A stretch of DNA of 64,000 nt from Chitinophaga vietnamensis (lineage in GTDB: Bacteria > Bacteroidota > Bacteroidia > Chitinophagales > Chitinophagaceae). How positions within the stretch are numbered: the stretch's first letter is position 1; each line of letters opens with the position of its first letter. The notes under the pieces were generated by a model. It saw nothing but the letters and a program-made list of their open reading frames with translations, was not told the DNA's origin and searched no databases. Below, one piece after another: positions 27,743 through 36,941 of this stretch. Location: positions 434,001 to 498,000 of the forward strand of contig NZ_CABHMS010000005.1 in the NCBI RefSeq assembly GCF_902167635.1. Direction: 5' to 3'. The position numbers and the translations under genes are program-made.

Positions 27743-29320
27743 TTAGCGTTGGTCCCACCACAGCGGTGTGCCGCCATTATCATCGCCTTTGAGCCATTGC
27801 CGGGCGCGCGCCACAGCTTTGGGGTTGGTGATTTGTTCGGCTTGCGGGAAGGGCAGCCGCCGGATAAATTTTTCGGTGGAAATGGTACCGCCACTGTTGT
27901 TGATCACCACCGGAAATAATTTGGGATAGCCGGTGCGCCGGAATTCGCTCCAGGCTTCCTGACCGTCGGGGAACATGGCAATCCATTTTTGTGTGATGAT
28001 CCTTTCCAGCTTGCGTGGCAGCGGGTCGGCATCATTCCACTGGATGGTGATGGTGCTCAGATGCGGATCGCCGGGCGGCACATTATTTTGCGGATTGGTA
28101 GGGTCTACGTAAGCATTGGGTTTGCTGGTATTGTCATTCGTATAGGCGTCTGCGTTAGTGAGGTTATATTGTTTGAAGGAAGTAGCGATACCTTGTTCGT
28201 AATTACTTCTGGCATCGCCGGCGCCTTTCCAGCCATTGAGCGCCGCTTCGGCCTTCAGAAACCAGGCTTCTGCGGCAGCCATAAATAATATCTTGCTGTC
28301 GAAACGGGTGAGCATGGAAAAACCGGAATATTGTTCTTTCGCCGGAATGTTGATACCATTGCGGATGCCATGATAGATGCCTGGCCCTTCATCGGTGGGC
28401 ACAAAATAACGTTGCAGGCGCGGATCTCTATAACCGGTGAGGATGGACTCCATCGGGGCGCTCATGCGTATATCTGCCCAGGTATAACACATGATGTTGA
28501 GCGGATGGGTAACGGGAGAAATGTTCACCGCGAAATTATCATCCGGCGTTTGCAACAATCCCAGCGGATGATTGAGCGCCGCCTCTCCTTCCATCTTTGC
28601 TTTCTGCGGATCTACGCCGGAAATACGGATCGCCAGCCGCAAACGCAGCGTGTTGGCGAACTTCACCCATTGGGTGTAATCGCCTTTGTATACGAGGTCG
28701 AAGGCGGCAAAACGTTGCGTGGCGCCGCTCTTAATGGAGTCTGTCAATACCTTGATAGCCTGGTCCAGGTCTTTGAAGAAGGCGTAATACGCTTCCTGCT
28801 GTGTATCATAATCGATGCTTTTATCTTCATTGACCTGTCCATAATGTGTGTAGATGATCGGACCGTAGATATCGCTGACGCGGTGCATGGCCTCTACACG
28901 GATGATCTGTGCCAGCGCATAGAAATCCGGATATTTGTCTTTAGCTTTCTGCATCGCGAAATCGCAGGACTTCATCGGGCCGGTATAGGCCATGGTCCAG
29001 GGTTTGTCGTTCCAGTAGTAGAGCAGGCCGTAGTTGGTATTGTTGATATTGCCTTCAAAAGGTGTGGGCGACATCATATATCCCGAAAAGATATCTGCAT
29101 TCAGGTTCTGTTGTAACTGCGCCGTAGGCGGATAATTATAGACGATGATGTTGAGCTGCGCCTGCGACAGCGGCTCTCCCATCAAGCGGTAATCTGCTCT
29201 CAGCTCTTCTTCGTCAAAATCATACGGATTTTTGTTGATCTCATCGAAACGCTTGGTACAACTGCTTCCCAGCAAAGCGGCCCCGACTAATAACAACGAT
29301 GCATGTTTCCACTTTTTCAT
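27743..29320 (-). CDS. SusD/RagB-family nutrient-binding lipoprotein (pair 3)
   Basis: 525 residues with lipobox ALLGSSC followed by TKRFDEINKNPY. The SusD-like_2 core and the C-terminal block QKWIAMFPDGQEAWSEF match pair 2 closely. It lies 11 bp after the STN-containing SusC gene and should form its lid. Expression is expected to be controlled by the ECF sigma/FecR genes at the head of this operon; ligand unknown. Confidence 0.9.
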   Translation of the reverse strand: MKKWKHASLLLVGAALLGSSCTKRFDEINKNPYDFDEEELRADYRLMGEPLSQAQLNIIVYNYPPTAQLQQNLNADIFSGYMMSPTPFEGNINNTNYGLLYYWNDKPWTMAYTGPMKSCDFAMQKAKDKYPDFYALAQIIRVEAMHRVSDIYGPIIYTHYGQVNEDKSIDYDTQQEAYYAFFKDLDQAIKVLTDSIKSGATQRFAAFDLVYKGDYTQWVKFANTLRLRLAIRISGVDPQKAKMEGEAALNHPLGLLQTPDDNFAVNISPVTHPLNIMCYTWADIRMSAPMESILTGYRDPRLQRYFVPTDEGPGIYHGIRNGINIPAKEQYSGFSMLTRFDSKILFMAAAEAWFLKAEAALNGWKGAGDARSNYEQGIATSFKQYNLTNADAYTNDNTSKPNAYVDPTNPQNNVPPGDPHLSTITIQWNDADPLPRKLERIITQKWIAMFPDGQEAWSEFRRTGYPKLFPVVINNSGGTISTEKFIRRLPFPQAEQITNPKAVARARQWLKGDDNGGTPLWWDQR

Positions 29321-29331
29321 GGGTGAATATT

Positions 29332-32300
29332 TTAAAATCCGAGTTTAAGGTTAAGGCCCATGCTGCGCACGGGTGGCAGCCCGAATACATCCACGCCTTG
29401 CAGGCCGTTGCCGGTGCCCATCGATACTTCCGGATCGAAAGGCGCCTGGAGGTGGAAGAAAAACAGGTTCCTGCCGATCACGCCTACACGCATGGTGCGC
29501 AGCCATTTCCATTTCAGCGGGATGCGGTAACTGAGGCTCAGCTCCCGCAGGCGGATATTGGTGGCGTCGTACATATACATCTCGCCAATACCGGCCCTGC
29601 CGCCAATGGTGGTGTAGTAGGTTTTGGCGTCCATCTTTTTATTGAAAGGCGTACCGTTGCTGTAAACTGCATTGATGTTCACGCCGCCTTCATCGCGGGC
29701 ACGGGCGGTATTTTCGCTCACGCCATACCAGTCGAGCACGGCCTGTGTTACGCTCATCACCTTGCCGCCGAAACGGCCATCGATGAGGAAGTTGAGCGAA
29801 AAATTATGATAGTCGATACCGTTGTTCCAGCCAAGGGTAAAGTCGGGATTGGGATTGCCCACTTTCTTGAAAGCGCTGCGGGTCATGGGTTTGCCGTTCT
29901 CGTCCACGATATATTGCCCCTTGGCATTCGTCACCAGTTCTTTGTTGGAATAAATATCTCCCCAGGAACCGCCCTCCTGTATGAAGGAGCCGAACATGTT
30001 CACGCCAAATTCGGTGAGCACAAAAGTGTTGGTATCATCAGCGCCGGGGATGTTGTTATTACTCAGCTTGATCACCTTGTTACGGTTGCTGGCATAATTG
30101 ATGGTACTGTTCCAGCTAAGCGTTTTATTACGTATAGGCGTTAGCGTTAATACTACTTCCCATCCGGCATTCTGTATATTTCCCATGTTGAGATAATAGG
30201 TGAGATAACCAGAGCCAGGCGGGGCGGGCACTTCCATGTATTGTTTGTAGTTGTTGTTTTTATAGAAAGTAATATCCGCGCTGATGCGGTTTTTCAACAA
30301 CCGGGCTTCGATGCCGGCTTCAAAGGAGCGGTTATCTTCCGGCGCCAGGAATACGCCGGGATATGGTGTGCGCAGGTTCAGCACTACGCGCGTTACGCCC
30401 GCAATGGTTTGCATGGTAAAGGCTGATGGCCGCGAAGAGTAGCTCGCGATATCATTGCCCACTTTGGCGTAAGAGATGCGGGTGCGCAACAGGTCTATCT
30501 GTTGCGGCATTTTAAAGATATCGCTCCATATTGCGGAAAGGCCCGCCGAATAATAGAAGTAGCCTTTATGTAGCGTGGGTGTGAATGCAAAAGTGCTGGA
30601 CCAGTCGTTACGACCGGTAAGATCGAGAAAGAGATAATTCCTGAAGCCCAGTTGCGCATTGGCGAAGAGGGCCTGTAATTGTTTCTGGTCTATCGAATGC
30701 TGGGCATCCATGGAAGTGCTCAGGATATTGGATACCGAGAACTTGTTGGGATAAGCCAAACCCGGACTGGCGTTGGGATTGGCGCCATTGAAAGTGCGGT
30801 CATGCGCTTTCACATCGGTGATGCTGGTGCCGATGTTGCCTGCAATGTGCAGCCAGTCGCCGATCTTGCGGGTAGCATTCACCATCAGGTCGCCATATAG
30901 CTGGGTATTAAATTCTTTCTCGAGGGTGTAGCGGCCGTTGGCAGCGGCGAGCACCACCTGTGTGCCGGCATAGGCTTCGAGCTCGTATTGATCGAGCGAC
31001 TTGTCAAAACTGCCGCGGCCCTGGAGCGACAGCCAGCTGTTGAGCTGCCAGTTCAGCGCGATGGTAGCCATACCACGATAGCGGGAATCCAGGCGGAGAT
31101 TGCGTTGCAGCGCCCACATGGGATTTTGCTGGTCATCCTGCCCGATCCAGTTTTTATCATTGCGGATGTTCCACCAGTTTTGCAGATAGAGGTTGCGGTC
31201 TTTGTCGAGATACTCGAAATTATCTTCGTAATCACGGAAATTCTGTCCCCGCGGAAATACATACAGCCCTGAAATGGGGCTGTAGTAAAGGCCGGAGGAG
31301 AGGCGGTTATGTGTTTGTTGCGCAAGGAAAGACACGTTGGCGTCCATCACCAGTTTATCGTTCAGCAGCTTGAGCGTTTCGCGGAAATTGATAGCATGCC
31401 TGTCGAAGCGGTTGGTAGGCAAAATTCCTTTATTTGTTGTATTGGCGTATGATAAATAACTCTGTGCGGTTTCGGTGCCGCCGCTGAAGGAGATGGTGTT
31501 GGTCCAGGTGGAGCCGGTATTGTAGAAGTCTTTTACGTGATCGGGTGCGTGGATAGGTCGGCCCCAGCTGCCGAGTGATCCGGGTTGCGGGGTGCCTACC
31601 CTGTCTACGCCCGGAGTATCGGTTTGTGCGTAGCGGTATTGAAGGGCGGGGAGGAGCGCTGGTTTTTCAATGGTAAAATCTGATGATACATCAATTTTAC
31701 TTCTGCCGGGTTTTCCTTTTTTGGTGGTGATGAGGATGACGCCATTGGCGGCCTGGCTGCCGTACAAAGCGGCGGCGGAAGCGCCTTTGAGGATGCTGAT
31801 GCTTTCGATATCATCGGGGTTGATATTGGCGATGCCATCGCCGCCATCGCGGCCGCCGGCGCCGATGATGTTGTTAGACTGTCCCCATACATCGGTCGGT
31901 TGTGCCGGTGTGAAGTTGGCATAGGGCACGCCATCCACAATATAGAGCGGTTGGTTTTCGCGGGTAGATTTGTTGCCGCGCAACACTACCCTCACGGAGC
32001 CGCCAATGCCGGAGGCGCTGCGGGTAATGGTGACGCCGGCTGTTTTGCCGCTAAGACTGTTGATCGCATTGGCATCTTTTACGAGCGACATATCATCGCC
32101 GCTAAGCTGTTGTGTGGCATAAGGCAGTTCCCTGGATTTTTTCTGGATGCCCAGTGCAGTCACCACCAGTTCGCTCAATGCGCGGATATTTTCCTGCAAT
32201 ACGATATTGAGATCGTTGCCGGAACCAACGGTCACCTCACGGGTCAGGAACCCTACTGAGCTGAATAGGAGAACATCGCTTGGACCTGCTTTTATTGTGA

Positions 32301-32817
32301 AATTCGCGTCAGCATCTGATTGCGTGCCTTTGTTGCTGTTCTTGATCTGTATGGTAACTCCCGGAAGCGGCGTGCCTTTGCTATCGCGTACCGTGCCTGT
32401 GATATCTCTTTCTAGTGAAACATGTTTTTCTAACGCGACGGAGATAGATGTACCGGTATCATCTTCCACTCCTACAATGATCTTGTTGTTCTTTCGGGTA
32501 AACTTTAATCCGGTCTGTTCTTCTAATAACGCTAATACATCATCAATGGGTGTCTTGTTACAATTCAGTGTTACTTTCTTCTTCAGGTTCAGGTCTGTTT
32601 TGTCGTAGTGAAAGTTCAGCCCTGTTTTCACTGAAATTTCCGTCATTACATCTTCCAGGTATTTGTCTTTGACCTGGATACTGACGACGATGTTCCCGGG
32701 TGGGTCCTGCCTTTGCGTAATCGCGCTGGTCATGGTATTCAGGCTCCCGGCCAACAACAGCGTCAGCATCAGTCCCATGGATACAAACCATTTCACGGGA
32801 CATGGCTTTACCCTCAT
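29332..32817 (-). CDS. SusC-family TonB-dependent transducer with N-terminal STN domain (pair 3)
   Basis: 1161 residues, about 110 longer than the neighbouring SusC proteins. The extra part (about residues 45-115, VSIQVKDKYLEDVMTEIS to FTRKNNKIIVGV) is an STN domain, the periplasmic module that contacts FecR-type anti-sigma factors. Then follow the carboxypeptidase-regulatory-like domain (ITGTVRDSKGTPLPGV), plug (NSLSGKTAGVTITRSASG; PLYIVDGVPY; ILKGASAAALYGSQAANGVI) and barrel ending in LNLKLGF. Ligand binding should signal through FecR to the sigma factor encoded just upstream. It starts 5 bp after the fecR stop. Confidence 0.93.
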   Translation of the reverse strand: MRVKPCPVKWFVSMGLMLTLLLAGSLNTMTSAITQRQDPPGNIVVSIQVKDKYLEDVMTEISVKTGLNFHYDKTDLNLKKKVTLNCNKTPIDDVLALLEEQTGLKFTRKNNKIIVGVEDDTGTSISVALEKHVSLERDITGTVRDSKGTPLPGVTIQIKNSNKGTQSDADANFTIKAGPSDVLLFSSVGFLTREVTVGSGNDLNIVLQENIRALSELVVTALGIQKKSRELPYATQQLSGDDMSLVKDANAINSLSGKTAGVTITRSASGIGGSVRVVLRGNKSTRENQPLYIVDGVPYANFTPAQPTDVWGQSNNIIGAGGRDGGDGIANINPDDIESISILKGASAAALYGSQAANGVILITTKKGKPGRSKIDVSSDFTIEKPALLPALQYRYAQTDTPGVDRVGTPQPGSLGSWGRPIHAPDHVKDFYNTGSTWTNTISFSGGTETAQSYLSYANTTNKGILPTNRFDRHAINFRETLKLLNDKLVMDANVSFLAQQTHNRLSSGLYYSPISGLYVFPRGQNFRDYEDNFEYLDKDRNLYLQNWWNIRNDKNWIGQDDQQNPMWALQRNLRLDSRYRGMATIALNWQLNSWLSLQGRGSFDKSLDQYELEAYAGTQVVLAAANGRYTLEKEFNTQLYGDLMVNATRKIGDWLHIAGNIGTSITDVKAHDRTFNGANPNASPGLAYPNKFSVSNILSTSMDAQHSIDQKQLQALFANAQLGFRNYLFLDLTGRNDWSSTFAFTPTLHKGYFYYSAGLSAIWSDIFKMPQQIDLLRTRISYAKVGNDIASYSSRPSAFTMQTIAGVTRVVLNLRTPYPGVFLAPEDNRSFEAGIEARLLKNRISADITFYKNNNYKQYMEVPAPPGSGYLTYYLNMGNIQNAGWEVVLTLTPIRNKTLSWNSTINYASNRNKVIKLSNNNIPGADDTNTFVLTEFGVNMFGSFIQEGGSWGDIYSNKELVTNAKGQYIVDENGKPMTRSAFKKVGNPNPDFTLGWNNGIDYHNFSLNFLIDGRFGGKVMSVTQAVLDWYGVSENTARARDEGGVNINAVYSNGTPFNKKMDAKTYYTTIGGRAGIGEMYMYDATNIRLRELSLSYRIPLKWKWLRTMRVGVIGRNLFFFHLQAPFDPEVSMGTGNGLQGVDVFGLPPVRSMGLNLKLGF

Positions 32818-32822
32818 ATGAC

Positions 32823-33830
32823 CTAATTTTTATTTTGCAGATAAATAGTATCGTTTTTAATGGTGTAGGATAGTGATTTTGCAATGCTGATGACGTCCAG
32901 GATGTCTTGCAGGTTTTCATCTTTGAAAGATCCGTTGTAGTGCCATTCCTTTTTATTGCTTTGGTTGATAACGGTAACGCCAAAACGATTTTCGAGTTCA
33001 GTTACAATTTCACTGTAGGGTGCGTCTTTGAATATAATATATCCTTTTCGCCAGCCGCTTACATCGTCGGCCTGGTGGAAGGTAGATTTGATCATGGCGA
33101 GCGAGGACAGGTCATAGCTGAGCTGTTCACTGGGCATGAGGATCATGGATTGTTCCTGGTGGCCGGCTTCATCGATCTTCACTTTACCGCTTACGAGCGC
33201 CACGGTGATTCTTTTTTCGTGGGCATAGGCGCGTACGTTGAATGCGGTGCCGAGCGCGGTGGTGGCGAGTGCGCCGCTATGTGCGGTGAATCGATTGGCC
33301 GGGTCGGGTGCGGCGTTGAAGAAGGCTTCGCCTTCATCCAGGTACACATCGCGGGAGCTGCCGCTGAATGTTTGCGGGACGCGCAGCTTGCTGGCGGAGT
33401 TGATCATGATGAAGCTGCCATCGGCCAGGGTGATGGTATCGGTAGCGCCTCTGGCGGTGGTGATCTCCAGGAATCCGTTGCGGATGATGCGGCTGCTTTG
33501 ATTGATCCTGGCTTGCGCTACCTGTTTGTTGGCAGCGGCATGATCAGATGATCTGTTAAACCAGAAGATGCCAGCTGCCAACAGTACGATAGCTGCTGCA
33601 GCGGCATAATACCAGGGGCGCAGGTTCCTGGCGGGCCTGGCTGGTGAAATATATTCGTTGAGTTGTTGTTTTACGTCGGCCAGCTGCCGGTCGATGGCAG
33701 CATTGTCTGCAATGACAGACTGGTGGCGGTTGATACGTTCAAACCATTGCTCGATGATCTCCGCCTCTTCCGCTGAGCAGGTTCCCTGGTTGTATTTCTC
33801 CAGTAATATTTTAATCTGTTCTGTGTCCAC
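32823..33830 (-). CDS. FecR-family anti-sigma factor
   Basis: 335 residues. An N-terminal cytoplasmic helical part (residues 1-80, LLEKYNQGTCSAEEAEIIEQW) should bind the sigma factor; one TM helix near 87-106 (WYYAAAAAIVLLAAGIFWF); a periplasmic FecR beta domain (TLADGSFIMINSASKLRVP; RDVYLDEGEAFFNA); and a C-terminal DUF4974/STN-like module (APYSEIVTELENRFGVTV). It lies 57 bp downstream of the ECF sigma gene and directly before its STN transducer, the standard Bacteroidetes cell-surface signalling order. Confidence 0.92.
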   Translation of the reverse strand: MDTEQIKILLEKYNQGTCSAEEAEIIEQWFERINRHQSVIADNAAIDRQLADVKQQLNEYISPARPARNLRPWYYAAAAAIVLLAAGIFWFNRSSDHAAANKQVAQARINQSSRIIRNGFLEITTARGATDTITLADGSFIMINSASKLRVPQTFSGSSRDVYLDEGEAFFNAAPDPANRFTAHSGALATTALGTAFNVRAYAHEKRITVALVSGKVKIDEAGHQEQSMILMPSEQLSYDLSSLAMIKSTFHQADDVSGWRKGYIIFKDAPYSEIVTELENRFGVTVINQSNKKEWHYNGSFKDENLQDILDVISIAKSLSYTIKNDTIYLQNKN

Positions 33831-33887
33831 CTGTTAGCGTTTTAGATGATATAAGTCGTGATAACGTGGAAAAAGTACTATTTACGC

Positions 33888-34481
33888 TTAAAATTTTCCG
33901 GCAGTGAGGATAAGGGATATTACGAGCAATATCATATCCGTTTGTGCATAGTTGGCTCTGAGTATCTTCAAGGCTTTGGTGATCTGGTTTTTGACGGTTT
34001 GTTGTGAGAGCCCCAGGTGGGTAGCGATCTGTTCTACGCTGAGGTTCTCGAATCTGCTGAGCACGAATATTTCTTTCATGCGTTCCGGCAGGTGGTTGAT
34101 CGCTGCAAACAGGTCCTGGGTGCGGGCTTTGTAGTCCACCGTTTCCGAAATGGAATGCGGCTGGGCATCAAAGTGTTCGATGAGCTGTTGCAGGTATTTG
34201 CGGTAGGTGGCATTTTTCCGGTAGATATCGATGATCTTGTGCCGGGCGGCCTGGTACAAGTATGATTTCAACGATTCTTTCAGTACAAGCGAATGACGCT
34301 TTTCCCAGAGGGAGATGAAAAGGTCTTGCAACACATCTTTGCTGATCTCTCCGGCATCCAGTTTACTGTAGATGAATAAATACAACATTTTGCTGTACCG
34401 GTCATAGATGGCATTGAAGGCAGCGTTGTTATCGCTTTTGAGCAGCGATACTAACTCGTTATCTGAATAACTGCTGTACAT
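33888..34481 (-). CDS. ECF-type RNA polymerase sigma factor (FecI-like)
   Basis: 197 residues. Region 2 is FNAIYDRYSKMLYLFIYSK with DVLQDLFISLWEKR; region 4 is FVLSRFENLSVEQIATHLG followed by SQQTVKNQITKALKILR, a clear helix-turn-helix. The C-terminal MILLVISLILTAGKF is an unusual hydrophobic tail. It should direct transcription of the following fecR-susC-susD genes, and possibly of pairs 1 and 2, once FecR releases it. Confidence 0.92.
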   Translation of the reverse strand: MYSSYSDNELVSLLKSDNNAAFNAIYDRYSKMLYLFIYSKLDAGEISKDVLQDLFISLWEKRHSLVLKESLKSYLYQAARHKIIDIYRKNATYRKYLQQLIEHFDAQPHSISETVDYKARTQDLFAAINHLPERMKEIFVLSRFENLSVEQIATHLGLSQQTVKNQITKALKILRANYAQTDMILLVISLILTAGKF

Positions 34482-34565
34482 CGAAAATTACAGGAGTATA
34501 AATGGGTTTGGTTGATAAAATTACCAATGATGAAAGTAGGAAATATTTTTGAATTAAGAATTATC

Positions 34566-35444
34566 TTAGTTTGCTTCTTTCAGGCGTAACTCGTTCTTAT
34601 ACTCTTTAGGCGTCTTTCCAACGATCTCTTTAAAAAAGCGGTTAAAATTGGAGAGGTTTTTAAAGCCGCATGAATAGGCGATTTCAGCGATCGACCAATC
34701 TTCTTCGGTGAGGCGCTTGCAGGCATGCCCGATGCGTACTTCGTTGAGGAACTGCACAAATGATTTTTTGGTGCGGTTCTTAAAGAAGCGGCAGAACGAC
34801 TGCGGCGACAGATTAGTGATGCTGGCTACATCCTGCAGGGAGATCTCTTTTGAGAAGTTGTTCATCACATATTTGAACACTTCATCGATCTTGTGGTTGT
34901 CTTTTACATTGTAGGCATGTGAATAGCCGGTGCTTGCCAGGTAGTAGCAGTCGCGCGTTTCAGATAATGTTTTGAGGATATTGAGCAGGGAGATGATGCG
35001 ATCCAGTCCTTCCTTGCGGGGGAGGGAGAGGATTTCCGGCTTGAGTTTGTCGTAGGTGGCGCCGGTGATCTTCATGCCGCGCTGTGCGCGATGGAAGAGG
35101 TCAATGAGCGCTTTGGTTTCCGGCAGCCCGTAAAATTTCTCCCCGAAAATATCTTTCGGAAAATAAATAACTACAGAGCGGGCTTTCAGTTGTTCATCGC
35201 CCTTGTAATAGTCTTCATCATTATACCACACATGCGGTATGTGCGGACCCAGAAACACCATGTCGCCTTCTTCAAAGCTCTCGATGCTATCTCCCACAAT
35301 CCTTTTCCCGTGGCTTTCCGTCACATAAACCAGCTCGCACTCCGGATGGAAGTGAAACGGCGTATTGAAATACGGATCACATCTTTCGATAATCGTGATC
35401 TGGTTATCGGCAAAAGCCCCAACTTTAATAAGAATGGGTTTCAT
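34566..35444 (-). CDS. AraC-family transcriptional regulator with cupin sensor domain
   Basis: 292 residues. The N-terminal ~110 residues form a cupin-like sensor (FHFHPECELVYVTESHGKRI; GDMVFLGPHIPHVWYN). The C-terminal ~100 residues are two HTHs of the AraC type (ISLQDVASITNLSPQSFCRFF; WSIAEIAYSCGFKNLSNFNR, then FKEIVGKTPKEYK). This layout is typical of sugar-responsive activators. It is divergent from the LacI gene across a perfect palindrome at 35475-35556. Targets are unknown; the SusC/SusD loci on either side are candidates. Confidence 0.9.
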   Translation of the reverse strand: MKPILIKVGAFADNQITIIERCDPYFNTPFHFHPECELVYVTESHGKRIVGDSIESFEEGDMVFLGPHIPHVWYNDEDYYKGDEQLKARSVVIYFPKDIFGEKFYGLPETKALIDLFHRAQRGMKITGATYDKLKPEILSLPRKEGLDRIISLLNILKTLSETRDCYYLASTGYSHAYNVKDNHKIDEVFKYVMNNFSKEISLQDVASITNLSPQSFCRFFKNRTKKSFVQFLNEVRIGHACKRLTEEDWSIAEIAYSCGFKNLSNFNRFFKEIVGKTPKEYKNELRLKEAN

Positions 35445-35474
35445 TCATGTATTAATTTAAAACTACTGTCTGAT

Positions 35475-35556
35475 TATTTGAGGATTTATGGATTTACGGA
35501 TTTACGGATTTGTGGCCACAAATCCGTAAATCCGTAAATCCATAAATCCTCAAATA
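35475..35556. repeat. Perfect 82-bp octamer palindrome R4
   Basis: Two 41-bp arms with no loop, centred on GTGG|CCAC. The left arm reads TATTTGAGG, ATTTATGG, ATTTACGG, ATTTACGG, ATTTGTGG: four octamers ATTTNNGG with different middle dinucleotides, each mirrored exactly. It lies in the 306-bp divergent gap between the AraC and LacI genes, so it cannot be a plain terminator. The rest of that gap is AT-rich, with no clear promoter that I can defend. Confidence 0.92.
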
Positions 35557-35750
35557 GCCCTATGAATGTTGCCAAATTATTAAAAATTGGTTAAAAAAAT
35601 ATCATTCCTGGGAAAATGACATTAAAAGGTCATAAGGATTAAAAACGATCCTCATGTGTAAGTCGGCAGGATGTTTTGGAATAATTGATGTAAATTTCAA
35701 TTTTCATTTTGTAAATTACGCTGGGCTAAATCGATATAGCAATAACTTCT

Positions 35751-36779
35751 ATGAAAGGGATCTCTATCAAAGATATCGCAAAACAGGCAGGAGTATCTCC
35801 TACAACCGTATCTTTTGTACTCAATGGTAAAGCGAAGGAAAAAAGGATCAGCGACCAGGTAAGCAAGAAAATTCAGAAGATAGCCGGCAAGCTGAAATAT
35901 AAACCTAACCAGCTCGCCCGCGGGCTGCGTACCGGAAAAACCAAGACCATCGGCCTTATCGTGGAAGATATCGCCAACAACTTCTTCGCCACCCTCGCCA
36001 AAGTAGTGGAAGACGAGGCCGATAAATACGGTTACAAAGTACTCTATGGCAGCACGGAAGACAATACCGAAAAGGCCCGTGGCCTGCTCGAAGTACTCAA
36101 ATACCGGCAGGTAGATGGCTACATCATCACGCCTACCAAAAATCTCGATAAAGAGATCGAGCTGCTCAAAAGCGCTGGTAAGCCCATCGTATTGATGGAC
36201 CGCTATTTTCCGCATGTGCCTTCCAACTATGTAGTGGTGGATAACTACAAAGGCGCCTACGATGCCACCGACCATCTCGCACGGCAAGGCTACAAGAAAA
36301 TTGTATACATCACTACCACCTCCGACCAGGTACAGATGAAAGATCGCCTCGAAGGCTATACCAAAGCCCTCAAAGATCATCACCTGCCCACCGGTAAAAC
36401 ATTGGTGAAACGCTTGCCCTTCGACCTCGACAGACAAGGCTTCAACGAAGAAATAAAAAAATTCCTCCGTACAGTGAAAGATGTAGACGCTGTACTGTTT
36501 GCCACCAACTACCTCGGCATCTATGGCATTGAAAGCATCCGTGCAATGGGTATGGAGATCGGGAAAACGATCGGCGTGGTGAGCTTCGACGACCACGATA
36601 TCTTCCGCCTGCACAGCCCCGCTATCACCTGCGTAGCGCAGCCTGTACAGGATATCGGCCAGCACATCGTTTCTGTATTGATGAAAGAACTGAACCATCC
36701 GCAAAACGCCCTGCAGCAGGTAGTATTGCCGCTGCAACTCATCCTGCGAGATTCTTCTTTTGCGAAAGAAAACAAGTGA
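35751..36779 (+). CDS. LacI-family transcriptional regulator
   Basis: 342 residues. The N-terminal HTH ISIKDIAKQAGVSPTTVSFV and hinge KYKPNQLARGLRTGKTKTIG are classic LacI. The C-terminal periplasmic-binding-protein-like domain (IGLIVEDIANNFFATLAKVV; DGYIITPT; VVSFDDHDIFRLHSPAITCV) binds an effector, usually a sugar. It may control the SusC/SusD pair that begins at 37927, or act with the divergent AraC gene; neither link is shown by the sequence. Confidence 0.93.
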   Translation: MKGISIKDIAKQAGVSPTTVSFVLNGKAKEKRISDQVSKKIQKIAGKLKYKPNQLARGLRTGKTKTIGLIVEDIANNFFATLAKVVEDEADKYGYKVLYGSTEDNTEKARGLLEVLKYRQVDGYIITPTKNLDKEIELLKSAGKPIVLMDRYFPHVPSNYVVVDNYKGAYDATDHLARQGYKKIVYITTTSDQVQMKDRLEGYTKALKDHHLPTGKTLVKRLPFDLDRQGFNEEIKKFLRTVKDVDAVLFATNYLGIYGIESIRAMGMEIGKTIGVVSFDDHDIFRLHSPAITCVAQPVQDIGQHIVSVLMKELNHPQNALQQVVLPLQLILRDSSFAKENK

Positions 36780-36792
36780 TTTGGTTATTTAC

Positions 36793-36860
36793 GGATTTAC
36801 GGATTTGTGGATTTACGGATTTGTGGCCACAAATCCGTAAATCCACAAATCCGTAAATCC
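36793..36860. repeat. Perfect 68-bp octamer palindrome R5
   Basis: Two 34-bp arms without a loop, again centred on GTGG|CCAC. The octamers are ATTTACGG, ATTTGTGG, ATTTACGG, ATTTGTGG. It begins 13 bp past the LacI stop and shares its centre and unit with R4 (35475-35556), about 1.3 kb away. The bases just outside the arms no longer pair. Confidence 0.92.
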
Positions 36861-36941
36861 CTCACCACTTTTCTTCCGAAAGAGAATACGGTGGGCAGCC
36901 CTTATCTGTATTCATCATGGGGATACATGTAGCTAGATTCT

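Noticed and set aside
35697-36737. 346-codon open frame on the - strand over the LacI gene
   Set aside because: The + strand frame is an unambiguous LacI regulator; the opposite frame lacks any recognisable feature.
35471-36862. CRISPR-like array in the ATTTNNGG repeats
   Set aside because: The units are contiguous 8-mers without spacers of constant length and are arranged as mirror palindromes. No cas gene is nearby.
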